DNA of 64,000 nt from assembly GCF_013389595.1 (NCBI RefSeq), contig NZ_CP058306.1, forward strand, positions 2,232,001 to 2,296,000, in the 5' to 3' direction. Under the pieces are notes generated by a model. That model saw nothing but the letters and a program-made list of their open reading frames with translations, ran no database searches and was not told the origin of the DNA. Position numbers and translations under genes: made by a program. Below, in pieces: positions 1 through 6,902 of the stretch (positions are counted from its first letter, which is position 1; each line of letters opens with the position of its first letter). Origin of the DNA: Flavobacterium sp. I3-2 (GTDB lineage Bacteria > Bacteroidota > Bacteroidia > Flavobacteriales > Flavobacteriaceae).

Positions 1-48
1 ATATGCTGCCGATTTTGAAACGGTAACTTTAGAACTTTCTAAATTCAT
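1..48 (-). CDS. SRPBCC family protein, N-terminal fragment (runs off the window)
   Basis: Read leftwards from an ATG at 46-48, the frame stays open to the window edge and gives 16 residues starting MNLESSKVTV. From memory, flavobacterial SRPBCC (START/polyketide cyclase-like) proteins that sit directly after pyrE begin almost identically, and here the gene starts 18 bases after the pyrE stop on the same strand. The two are therefore probably co-transcribed. With only 16 residues visible, the family call rests on context and a short match. Confidence 0.5.
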   Translation of the reverse strand, partial: MNLESSKVTVSKSAAY

Positions 49-66
49 AATTTATGTTTTTATTAA

Positions 67-708
67 TTAAATTCCCCATTCAGATGGGTTTGAACTCCAA
101 ACTTTTAATGTTTCGTGGTCTTCTTCTGCAATGTATTTTTTAGCAATTGCTGTTTTTAGTAACGTAGGATAATTACTTAAAGTCATTAATTCAATTCCTG
201 AATTTTTGAAGTTTTCAGAAGCTACATCAAATCCATAAGTAAAAATTGCAGCCATACCTAAAATATTTGCACCTCCAGAGTTTAAAGCTTCAACAGCTTG
301 TAAACTACTTTTTCCAGTACTAATTAAATCTTCAACTACTACAACGGTTTGTCCTGCTTCAAAATGTCCTTCAATTTGATTTTGACGCCCGTGTTTTTTA
401 GCTTCTGGTCTAACATAAACGAAAGGTAAATCTAAAGCTTCTGCTACCAATAAACCAATTCCAATGGCTCCGGTTGCAACTCCAGCAATTACATCTGGTT
501 TACCAAATTTTTCTACTATATTTGTAGCAAATTCATTTTGTAGAAATTTACGAACTTCTGGAAATGAAAGAGTTATGCGATTGTCGCAATATATTGGCGA
601 TTTCCATCCTGACGCCCAAGTAAAAGGACTTTTAGGATTTAATTTAATTGCGTTTATTTGTAAAAGCAATTCGGCCGTTTTCTGTGCTGTGTTGTCATTA
701 AAAATCAT
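67..708 (-). CDS. pyrE: orotate phosphoribosyltransferase
   Basis: Cytoplasmic enzyme that transfers orotate onto PRPP to make orotidine 5'-phosphate, the fifth step of pyrimidine synthesis. The 213-residue protein shows the type I phosphoribosyltransferase PRPP loop VVVVEDLISTGKSS (about residues 123-136), the KKHGRQNQIEG flexible-loop region and the substrate-side stretch WASGWKSPIYCDNR, at normal length. The frame is open to 741, but the start is placed at 708 (MIFNDNTAQ) because homologues begin there and because a promoter -7 box at 713-720 overlaps the upstream region. It diverges from a NUDIX gene whose ATG is only seven bases away. Confidence 0.95.
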   Translation of the reverse strand: MIFNDNTAQKTAELLLQINAIKLNPKSPFTWASGWKSPIYCDNRITLSFPEVRKFLQNEFATNIVEKFGKPDVIAGVATGAIGIGLLVAEALDLPFVYVRPEAKKHGRQNQIEGHFEAGQTVVVVEDLISTGKSSLQAVEALNSGGANILGMAAIFTYGFDVASENFKNSGIELMTLSNYPTLLKTAIAKKYIAEEDHETLKVWSSNPSEWGI

Positions 709-712
709 ATTA

Positions 713-742
713 CAAATGTATAAAGTTTTTATAAACGACAAA
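713..742 (-). promoter_or_regulatory. pyrE promoter, Bacteroidota -33/-7 type
   Basis: On the minus strand TTTG (742-739) is followed after 18 bases by TACATTTG (720-713), a full match to the Bacteroidota TTTG / TAnnTTTG promoter. Transcription should begin a few bases past 713, that is at or next to the pyrE ATG at 708, so the message would have almost no leader. The -7 box overlaps the ATG of the divergent NUDIX gene and the -33 box lies in its first codons. Confidence 0.65.
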
Positions 743-1300
743 CCACTTTTTTTGACAAATGAGATTGAAAAAGAAACTGATTTTCAACTTTTCTTGTTAG
801 AAAGTGCTGACATTAATAAAATTATTTTAAAATACTATCAAAATAAAATTGATAAGGCTATTTTATATCATCCTGATGAAAAGGAAATTTTAAAAAAATT
901 GAAAGAAAAAATTCCAGTTAATAAAGCAGGAGGTGGTTTAGTGAAGAATAAAAAAGGCGAAATTCTTTTTATTTACAGAAACGATAAATGGGATTTACCT
1001 AAAGGTGGAATCGAAAAACATGAAACCATCGAAGAAACTTCTATTCGAGAGGTAGAAGAAGAAACCGGTTGTAAAAACTTGAAAATAGTACAAAAGCTTC
1101 AAAAAACATACCATATTTTTAAACGAAATGGTGAGTATAAATTAAAAATCACGCACTGGTTTGAAATGTTTACGGATTATGATGGTCCACTTCATGGTCA
1201 AATCGAAGAAGGAATTGAAAAAGTTGTTTGGTTAAAACCTAAAGAAATTCCAGCAGCTCTTGAAAATTCTTACGAAAATATTAAACTACTGTTTGAATAA
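716..1300 (+). CDS. NUDIX hydrolase
   Basis: The 194-residue protein has a complete Nudix box, GGIEKHETIEETSIREVEEETGC-like, meeting G-x5-E-x7-REU-x-EE-x-GU around residues 97-119; the paired glutamates bind the metal that hydrolyses a nucleoside diphosphate linked to another moiety. The N-terminal 70 residues (MYKVFINDKPLFL) are typical of flavobacterial members found divergent from pyrE. The frame opens earlier, at 464, inside pyrE on the other strand; the ATG at 716 is chosen because homology starts there. The substrate cannot be told from sequence. Confidence 0.88.
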   Translation: MYKVFINDKPLFLTNEIEKETDFQLFLLESADINKIILKYYQNKIDKAILYHPDEKEILKKLKEKIPVNKAGGGLVKNKKGEILFIYRNDKWDLPKGGIEKHETIEETSIREVEEETGCKNLKIVQKLQKTYHIFKRNGEYKLKITHWFEMFTDYDGPLHGQIEEGIEKVVWLKPKEIPAALENSYENIKLLFE

Positions 1301-1319
1301 ATATATTTTTAAAAACAAT

Positions 1320-1356
1320 CAAAACAATTATCATTTTTTTATTGATAATTGTTTTG
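1320..1356 (+). terminator. perfect 14-bp hairpin after the NUDIX gene
   Basis: Bases 1320-1333 and 1343-1356 are exact reverse complements around a nine-base, T-rich loop. The hairpin lies 19 bases after the NUDIX stop. A strong U tract after the stem is missing (AATTTTG), so termination is likely but not certain. Confidence 0.55.
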
Positions 1357-1390
1357 AATTTTGTAAATTAAAATTGTAAAAATCCCATCT

Positions 1391-3151
1391 ATGAATAAGC
1401 CTTATCGCGTTTTTGATTTAATTTACTACCAACAAGAAAAATTTCCTAACATTGATTTGTTCGGATATAAAGAAAACGAATCTTGGAAAACCATTCCAAC
1501 TGTTGATTTTATTGAAAAAGTAAATCAAATTTCACGTGCGTTAATTGCTTATGGAGTTCAGCCAGATGATAAAATTGGTTTAATCTCAGAAAATCGTTGG
1601 GAATGGAATGCTTTAGATTTTGCAATTCAGCAGGTTGGGGCAGTAGTGGTGGCAATTTATCCAAATATTTCTGAAAATGATTACAAATTTATTTTTAACG
1701 ATGCCTCGATAAAACTATGTTTTTTGAGTACAGATGTTTTATATGATAAAATTATCAGTATACAAAATGAGGTCGATTCGTTAAAAGACATTTATACCAT
1801 TAACGTTTATTCAGATTATCCGAATTGGAAATCTTTTCTTGAGTTAGCATCTAATGTTAATCAATCTGAAGTTGATATAAGAAAAGATGCAATTCAAACA
1901 GATGATTTAGCTACTTTAATTTATACTTCTGGAACAACCGGAAATCCAAAAGGTGTAATGCTTTCGCATAAAAATTTATTAGCCGATGTGATGAGTAGCG
2001 AATATTCATTTCCGGTTAGTGAAGGACAACGTGCTTTAACATTTTTACCTGTTTGTCATGCCTACGAGCGTGTTTTTCATTATGTTTATATTTATAAAGG
2101 TTTAACGATTTATTTTGCAGGTTCGATGGAAACCATTGGTGCAGATATGAAAGAAGTTAAACCACATATTTTTTCTGCTGTTCCTCGAGTTTTAGAAAAG
2201 GTTTACGAAAAAATTATGGCTACTGGCGAGCAACTAACAGGGATTAAACGTAAGTTATTCTTTTGGGCTGTTGGATTAGGTGAGAAATATGAATTAGAAA
2301 ATCGTTCGGCTTGGTACGATTTTCAATTAAATATTGCACGCAAAATTATTTTTTCAAAATGGCGCGAAGCAATCGGTGGCGAAATCCTTGGTATTGCTTC
2401 TGGAAGTGCTGCTTTACAGCAAAAACTAATCCGATTGTACTTAGCTGCCGGAATTCCCATTTTTGAAGGTTACGGATTAACCGAAGCCGGACCTTGCTTA
2501 GCAGTGAACTGTTATAAACGTGGAATGAAAATTGGTACGGTTGGTGTTCCATTAATTAATATCGAAATTAAACTTGCAGAAGATGGCGAAATCCTGGCCA
2601 AAGGAGATAATATTATGCAAGGTTATTATAAAAACGAACAAGCTACGAACGAAGTTTTAAAAGACGGTTGGTTGCATACTGGTGATATCGGTCAGTGGAT
2701 TGATGGTAAATATCTAAAAATCATCGACCGTAAAAAAGAAATGTTTAAAACATCTGGTGGTAAATATGTTGTGCCGCAACAAATAGAAAGTAAGTTTGTA
2801 GAATCTCCTTTTATTGAACAAATGATGGTTATTGGCGAAAATCAAAAATTTCCTGCAGCGTTCATTGTTCCATCTTATATAAATCTAAAAGATTGGGCTA
2901 AATCAAATGGTTTTGATATTTATAATTTAGATAAAGAAACGTTTTTTGCAAATGAAATTATCACCAATAAAATTTTAGAAGAAGTAAATAATATGAATAT
3001 TCATTTTGGAAATTGGGAACAAATCAAACGTTATGAATTAATTTTAGATGAATTTACGATAGAAACTGGTGAATTAACGCCAACTTTAAAAATGAAACGT
3101 AAAGTGATTATCGAAAAATATAAAACACTTTTCCAAAAAATATATGCTTAA
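1391..3151 (+). CDS. long-chain fatty acid-CoA ligase (AMP-forming, FadD/FAA-like)
   Basis: A 586-residue member of the ANL adenylate-forming family, which activates fatty acids as acyl-AMP and then acyl-CoA. Visible motifs are the P-loop-like LIYTSGTTGNPKGV (about residues 176-189), the YGLTEAGP adenylate-binding motif (about 359-366), the LHTGDIGQW motif (about 430) and the DRKKEMFKTSGGKYV hinge. The YGLTEAG motif and overall length fit eukaryote-like long-chain ligases common in Bacteroidota. It stands alone between two terminator-like hairpins; a membrane-associated cytoplasmic location is inferred from the family. Chain-length preference is not readable. Confidence 0.9.
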   Translation: MNKPYRVFDLIYYQQEKFPNIDLFGYKENESWKTIPTVDFIEKVNQISRALIAYGVQPDDKIGLISENRWEWNALDFAIQQVGAVVVAIYPNISENDYKFIFNDASIKLCFLSTDVLYDKIISIQNEVDSLKDIYTINVYSDYPNWKSFLELASNVNQSEVDIRKDAIQTDDLATLIYTSGTTGNPKGVMLSHKNLLADVMSSEYSFPVSEGQRALTFLPVCHAYERVFHYVYIYKGLTIYFAGSMETIGADMKEVKPHIFSAVPRVLEKVYEKIMATGEQLTGIKRKLFFWAVGLGEKYELENRSAWYDFQLNIARKIIFSKWREAIGGEILGIASGSAALQQKLIRLYLAAGIPIFEGYGLTEAGPCLAVNCYKRGMKIGTVGVPLINIEIKLAEDGEILAKGDNIMQGYYKNEQATNEVLKDGWLHTGDIGQWIDGKYLKIIDRKKEMFKTSGGKYVVPQQIESKFVESPFIEQMMVIGENQKFPAAFIVPSYINLKDWAKSNGFDIYNLDKETFFANEIITNKILEEVNNMNIHFGNWEQIKRYELILDEFTIETGELTPTLKMKRKVIIEKYKTLFQKIYA

Positions 3152-3158
3152 TAAAATG

Positions 3159-3183
3159 CCTTTCTGTAAAGAAAGGTTTTTTT
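3159..3183 (+). terminator. intrinsic terminator after the acyl-CoA ligase
   Basis: A six-base stem (CCTTTC 3159-3164 with GAAAGG 3171-3176), a six-base loop and a T7 tract directly after the stem. Confidence 0.75.
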
Positions 3184-3184
3184 A

Positions 3185-3219
3185 TTCCTAAATCCTTCCT
3201 AACTTTAAACGTAAATTTG
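3185..3219 (+). promoter_or_regulatory. direct-repeat operator and promoter of the response regulator gene
   Basis: TTCCTAAAT at 3185 and TTCCTAACT at 3196 form a tandem repeat with an 11-base period, the geometry that OmpR/PhoB-type regulators bind head to tail. Sixteen bases from the second half-site start lies TAAATTTG (3212-3219), a full TAnnTTTG -7 box, 20 bases before the ATG. The same arrangement recurs at 5190-5224, so autoregulation by the adjacent regulator is inferred. Confidence 0.6.
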
Positions 3220-3239
3220 TTTATTAAAACAAAATTTCA

Positions 3240-3911
3240 ATGAAAATATTAATTATTGAAGACGAAATCGAATTACAAAAAGTAGTTCAACAAGCTTTAG
3301 AAAAAGAAAAGTTTTTAGTTGAATCAGCAAATAATTTCAAATCTGCTTTAGATAAAATCATAAGTTTTGATTACGATTGTATTTTGTTAGATATTAATCT
3401 ACCAGACGGAAATGGTATGGATTTACTTCGCGAAATTAAAAAACTTCACAAGCAAGATGCCGTTATTATTGTTTCGGCTAAAGATTCTGTAGATGATAAA
3501 GTTTTGGGATTAAATTTAGGTGCCGATGATTATTTAGCTAAACCGTTTCATTTGGCTGAGTTACATGCACGAATCAATTCGATTATGAGACGAAATAATC
3601 AAAATGGCGAAAAATTTATTAGTTTTAAAAACGTAAAAATAAATCCAGAAGAACGCAGTGTTTTTGTGAATGATAATCTGATAAATTTAAATCGTAAAGA
3701 ATATGATATGTTGTATTATTTTATGATTCGACCTAGAAAAACATTACAAAAAACAACTTTGGCAGAAAGTATTTGGGGTGACCATATTGAAGATGCCGAT
3801 AGTTTAGATTTTATTTATTCGCAAATAAAAAACCTGCGTAAAAAACTGAAACAAAGTCAAGCAGATATTGATTTTCAGGCTGTTTACGGAATTGGATATA
3901 AACTTATTTAG
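3240..3911 (+). CDS. OmpR/PhoB-type response regulator transcription factor
   Basis: A 223-residue regulator: receiver domain in residues 1-115 with acidic residues EDE near the N-terminus, phospho-acceptor Asp51 (LLDINLPDG), the conserved Ser/Lys pair (VSAKDS, LAKPF) and a winged-helix DNA-binding domain in about residues 125-223 (LNRKEYDMLYYF, ending GIGYKLI). It is followed after one base by the cognate histidine kinase, so the pair is translationally linked. An 11-base-period direct repeat lies in its promoter and again before the exported PepSY-like gene downstream, which suggests it controls both. Confidence 0.93.
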   Translation: MKILIIEDEIELQKVVQQALEKEKFLVESANNFKSALDKIISFDYDCILLDINLPDGNGMDLLREIKKLHKQDAVIIVSAKDSVDDKVLGLNLGADDYLAKPFHLAELHARINSIMRRNNQNGEKFISFKNVKINPEERSVFVNDNLINLNRKEYDMLYYFMIRPRKTLQKTTLAESIWGDHIEDADSLDFIYSQIKNLRKKLKQSQADIDFQAVYGIGYKLI

Positions 3912-3912
3912 G

Positions 3913-5196
3913 ATGCGTGTTTCGTTAAAAAATTATACTTTAAAGTATTTAATCATTGCACTTTTGGCTGTAATTGCTATTTGGTCTGCTATATTTTACG
4001 CTTTTATTTTAGATGAAGTAAACGATAATATTGATGACGGTTTAAAAGACCAAAAAATTCATATTATTCGTGAAGCTTATATCGACGATTCGATTTTAAA
4101 TACAAATGAATTCGGCATCAACCAATTTCGAATAACAAAAATAGATTCTGCTGATTATGAACCGTTAAATAGGATTGTTAACCAAATGGTTTTTATGGAA
4201 TATGATGGTGAATATGAACCTTATCGTGTTTTAACTACTGGTTTTATCGACAAAGATGGTGATTATCGAAAACTCGAAATTAGAACATCGACTGTTGAAG
4301 AAGATGATTTTGGAATCAATCTATTAATTGCACTCTTTGTACTTTATGTATTTATCATAATCGGAATTTTCTTTATTAATAAAGTTGTTTTAGACCGTGT
4401 TTGGGCTCCATTTTACGATATTTTACAACGAATGAATCAATATCAATTTGGTAGTAAACGTTCTTTAAAAGATAATAATCAAAAAATTGTAGAATTTTAT
4501 GAACTTCAGAACGAACTTCAAACTTTGGTTCAACGTAACGAACACATGTTTGAATCACAGAAAAGTTTTATCGAAAATGCTTCACACGAATTGCAAACGC
4601 CTTTAGCAATTAGTTTAAATAAAATTGATTTGGTTTTAGAGAATGAAAATCTGGATGCGAAAACGGTAACAGATTTTGAAGAAATTAAAAAGTCTTTAAA
4701 GCGAATGAAAAATTTAAATAAGTCGCTTTTGATGCTTTCTAAAATCGAAAATAATCAGTTTGAAGATAAAGTACTTGTAAATTGGAACGAAGTTTTTAAA
4801 ACAGTTTTTCAAGATTTTGAAGATGTGATTTCGTTTAAAGAAATTCAGTTTGAGTTAAAAGAAAATGGCATTTTTGAAACCAAAGCAAATTTATATTTGA
4901 TTGAGATTTTACTTTCCAATTTGCTTCGAAATGCAATCAAATATATCGGAAAAGAGAAAGAAATTGTTGTACATATTTCTGAAAATTCGTTCGAAATTCA
5001 AAATTCAGGAAATCAAATTGCTTTGAATCCTAATTATATTTACAATCGATTTTACAAAGCCGAAACCGATGAAACTTCAAGCGGATTGGGACTTTCGATT
5101 GTTCAATCTATCATTAAACAATATGATGATTTGTTGATACAATATCAATTCACAAAAAATAAACATCATTTTAAAATTGTTCGTGTAAATTCCTAA
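3913..5196 (+). CDS. sensor histidine kinase (HisKA type)
   Basis: A 427-residue inner-membrane kinase partnered with the preceding regulator. One membrane segment spans about residues 10-32 and a second about 136-158, enclosing a periplasmic sensor of about 100 acidic residues. The dimerisation box SHELQTPLA carries phospho-acceptor His225; the ATP domain shows the N-box NLLRNAIKYIG and G-box SSGLGLSIV. The open frame reaches back to 3868 inside the regulator, but the ATG at 3913, one base after the regulator stop, is preferred. I see no clear HAMP signature in the 40 residues after the second membrane segment. The signal is unknown. Confidence 0.9.
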   Translation: MRVSLKNYTLKYLIIALLAVIAIWSAIFYAFILDEVNDNIDDGLKDQKIHIIREAYIDDSILNTNEFGINQFRITKIDSADYEPLNRIVNQMVFMEYDGEYEPYRVLTTGFIDKDGDYRKLEIRTSTVEEDDFGINLLIALFVLYVFIIIGIFFINKVVLDRVWAPFYDILQRMNQYQFGSKRSLKDNNQKIVEFYELQNELQTLVQRNEHMFESQKSFIENASHELQTPLAISLNKIDLVLENENLDAKTVTDFEEIKKSLKRMKNLNKSLLMLSKIENNQFEDKVLVNWNEVFKTVFQDFEDVISFKEIQFELKENGIFETKANLYLIEILLSNLLRNAIKYIGKEKEIVVHISENSFEIQNSGNQIALNPNYIYNRFYKAETDETSSGLGLSIVQSIIKQYDDLLIQYQFTKNKHHFKIVRVNS

Positions 5197-5224
5197 ATCT
5201 TTCCTAATTGATTTTTGAAATTTG
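5190..5224 (+). promoter_or_regulatory. second copy of the direct-repeat operator, before the PepSY-like gene
   Basis: TTCCTAAAT at 5190 and TTCCTAATT at 5201 repeat the operator seen at 3185-3204, again with an 11-base period, and a near -7 box GAAATTTG (5217-5224) again begins 16 bases after the second half-site. The repeat overlaps the kinase stop codon. This makes the downstream exported protein a probable target of the two-component system. Confidence 0.6.
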
Positions 5225-5251
5225 TACTATAAATTTTAAAAAATAGAAATT

Positions 5252-5704
5252 ATGAAGACTTTAAATTTAAAAAATACCGTTTTAATTTTAGTAATGACCT
5301 TAGGTTTTTCAATTCAATCATTTGCTCAGAAAACTCAAATTCAAATCAATCAATTACCAGAAATTGCTAAAACGTTTATCAATCAAAATTTTAAAAACGA
5401 AAATATTAGTTATGTTGTAAAAGAAGAAGAGTTTTTAACGGTTGATGAATATAAAGTAGTTTTGGGAAATGGAACAAAAATTGAATTTGATTCGAAAGGA
5501 AATTGGAAAGAAGTTTCGAATAAAACACAAGCTTTAAAAACGAACTTTATACCTAAAAATATCTTGAGTTATTGTACCAAAAGTTTTCCGAATACATTTG
5601 TAACAAAAATCGAAAAATCGAGATGGAAATATGAAGTAGAACTTTCGAACGGATTAGAATTACTTTTTGATTCTGAAGGAAATTTTACAAGAATTGACGA
5701 TTAA
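5252..5704 (+). CDS. exported PepSY-like (DUF2874-type) protein
   Basis: A 150-residue protein with a signal peptide (about residues 1-25, ending SFAQ) and two repeats of a PepSY-like unit: LPEIAKTFINQNFKNENI...VVLGNGTKIEFDSKGNWKEV and the matching ILSYCTKSFPNTFVTKIEK...VELSNGLELLFDSEGNF. Such proteins are often placed beside two-component systems in Bacteroidota and are thought to bind or inhibit periplasmic partners. It follows the kinase and has its own copy of the regulator's operator, so it could be an output or a feedback part of the sensor; that role is inference. Confidence 0.8.
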   Translation: MKTLNLKNTVLILVMTLGFSIQSFAQKTQIQINQLPEIAKTFINQNFKNENISYVVKEEEFLTVDEYKVVLGNGTKIEFDSKGNWKEVSNKTQALKTNFIPKNILSYCTKSFPNTFVTKIEKSRWKYEVELSNGLELLFDSEGNFTRIDD

Positions 5705-5718
5705 TAATAAAAATCAGG

Positions 5719-5745
5719 AAGCAGGCAATTTTGTCTGCTTTTTTT
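5719..5745 (+). terminator. intrinsic terminator after the PepSY-like gene
   Basis: Stem 5719-5727 with 5732-5740 (nine pairs including one G-U), four-base loop and a T7 tract. It ends the two-component unit and shows that the upstream TTG at 5744 cannot be the start of the next gene. Confidence 0.8.
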
Positions 5746-5764
5746 GTATATTGAAAATAAAAAC

Positions 5765-6148
5765 ATGGACGAATCATACAGAGATTTTTTAATGAAGACT
5801 ATTTTGTTTCTAGAAGAAACTTCAGGGAATTTATTTGCTCAAATTTTAAATTTAGCATCTCAAAATGAATATCCTAATTTAAGACAAGATTTTGAAAATG
5901 GATATATATTAGATTTCAATATTTCAATGTTTGAAAATTCTACTGATCCAAATCTAATTCGTTTGGTAGAAGTTTATAAGAAAATCGAGGATGAAATTGA
6001 AGCATTAATTAAAAAAAATAAAATTACTGAAGATGAATTAGATTTTCATTTTATTAATGACGAAATGCAATTTGATGATGAGTTTGATGAAGATGATGAT
6101 GAAGCTAACGATGAATTATTTGGTGATTTTCCGATGTCTTTAAATTAA
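5765..6148 (+). CDS. hypothetical acidic cytoplasmic protein
   Basis: A 127-residue protein with no signal peptide or membrane segment. The first 85 residues look helical and the tail is strongly acidic (about residues 100-122 nearly all Asp/Glu), ending FPMSLN. The frame opens at a TTG at 5744, but that lies in the terminator T tract; the ATG at 5765 is used. It is 11 bases ahead of the DUF4919 gene, so the two probably form an operon. I do not recognise the family. Confidence 0.75.
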   Translation: MDESYRDFLMKTILFLEETSGNLFAQILNLASQNEYPNLRQDFENGYILDFNISMFENSTDPNLIRLVEVYKKIEDEIEALIKKNKITEDELDFHFINDEMQFDDEFDEDDDEANDELFGDFPMSLN

Positions 6149-6159
6149 ATAATTTTAAT

Positions 6160-6846
6160 ATGAAAAAGATTTTTTTAGCAATTTGTTTTTTTGTTTGTTT
6201 CCACGGTGTTGCTCAAGATGAAGCTTTTGTTTTACCTGTCAATATGGAATTCATAGCAACTGAAATTGCGGATGAGAATTCGATAAATTATTACCCTAAA
6301 TTGATGAAACGTTTTGACGATTTTGATAAAACGTTAACCACTTTAGATTATCGTTTTTTGTATTACGGATTTACAAAACAATCAAATTATTCAGGTTATA
6401 AAACACACGATTTTGAGGATGAAATTTTAAAAACATTAAATAAAAAAACAGACTTATCAACTAAAGATTTTAATAAACTTGAAGTCAAATTAAAAGAAGT
6501 ATTACAAGATAATCCATTTAATTTAAAAATGTTACGTCTTTTGATTTATGTTTCGGATTCGTTAGATAAAAAAACAGAAACGGAACAGTTAATCATGAGA
6601 TTCAACGGAATCATTGAAGCAATTATTTCAAGTGGCGACGGTTTATCTTGTATGTCAGGTTTCAAGGTTATCTCTGTTTCAGACGAATATATCATTTTAG
6701 ACACATTTGGATTGAATGTAAAAGGACAAAGTTTGGTTGAAGGACCTTGTGATTTATTACATTTAGCTGATCCAAACAAAGAATTAAAAATCGACGGTTT
6801 GTATTTTGATATTGAAATATTTTTTGGAAAAATGTTTTCGGAATAG
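6160..6846 (+). CDS. exported DUF4919 domain protein
   Basis: A 228-residue protein with a signal peptide (about residues 1-19, cleavage after GVAQ). The rest matches the pattern of DUF4919 proteins of Bacteroidota: a helical N-terminal half (NYYPKLMKRFDDFDKTLTTLDYRFLYYGF) with a TPR-like feel and a C-terminal part starting GDGLSCMSGFKVISVSDEY. Biochemical role unknown. It shares a short spacer with the acidic protein upstream. Confidence 0.75.
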   Translation: MKKIFLAICFFVCFHGVAQDEAFVLPVNMEFIATEIADENSINYYPKLMKRFDDFDKTLTTLDYRFLYYGFTKQSNYSGYKTHDFEDEILKTLNKKTDLSTKDFNKLEVKLKEVLQDNPFNLKMLRLLIYVSDSLDKKTETEQLIMRFNGIIEAIISSGDGLSCMSGFKVISVSDEYIILDTFGLNVKGQSLVEGPCDLLHLADPNKELKIDGLYFDIEIFFGKMFSE

Positions 6847-6848
6847 TG

Positions 6849-6856
6849 TATCTTTG
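6849..6856 (+). promoter_or_regulatory. -7 promoter box of the M4 protease gene
   Basis: TATCTTTG matches TAnnTTTG and lies 46 bases before the ATG. A TTTG at 6823-6826 is 22 bases upstream, slightly longer than the usual spacing. Confidence 0.55.
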
Positions 6857-6902
6857 GTTTTTTATTATTTGTGATTTCACACATTTATCTATTTAACCAA
6901 TT

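Noticed and set aside
464..715. N-terminal extension of the NUDIX frame
   Set aside because: It runs antisense through pyrE and shows no homology-like pattern; the protein begins at the ATG at 716.
5744..5764. TTG start for the acidic protein
   Set aside because: The TTG lies within the terminator T tract; the ATG at 5765 is better.
6546..6884. 112-residue minus-strand frame
   Set aside because: Antisense shadow of the DUF4919 gene; low-complexity Ser/Lys-rich, with no start context.
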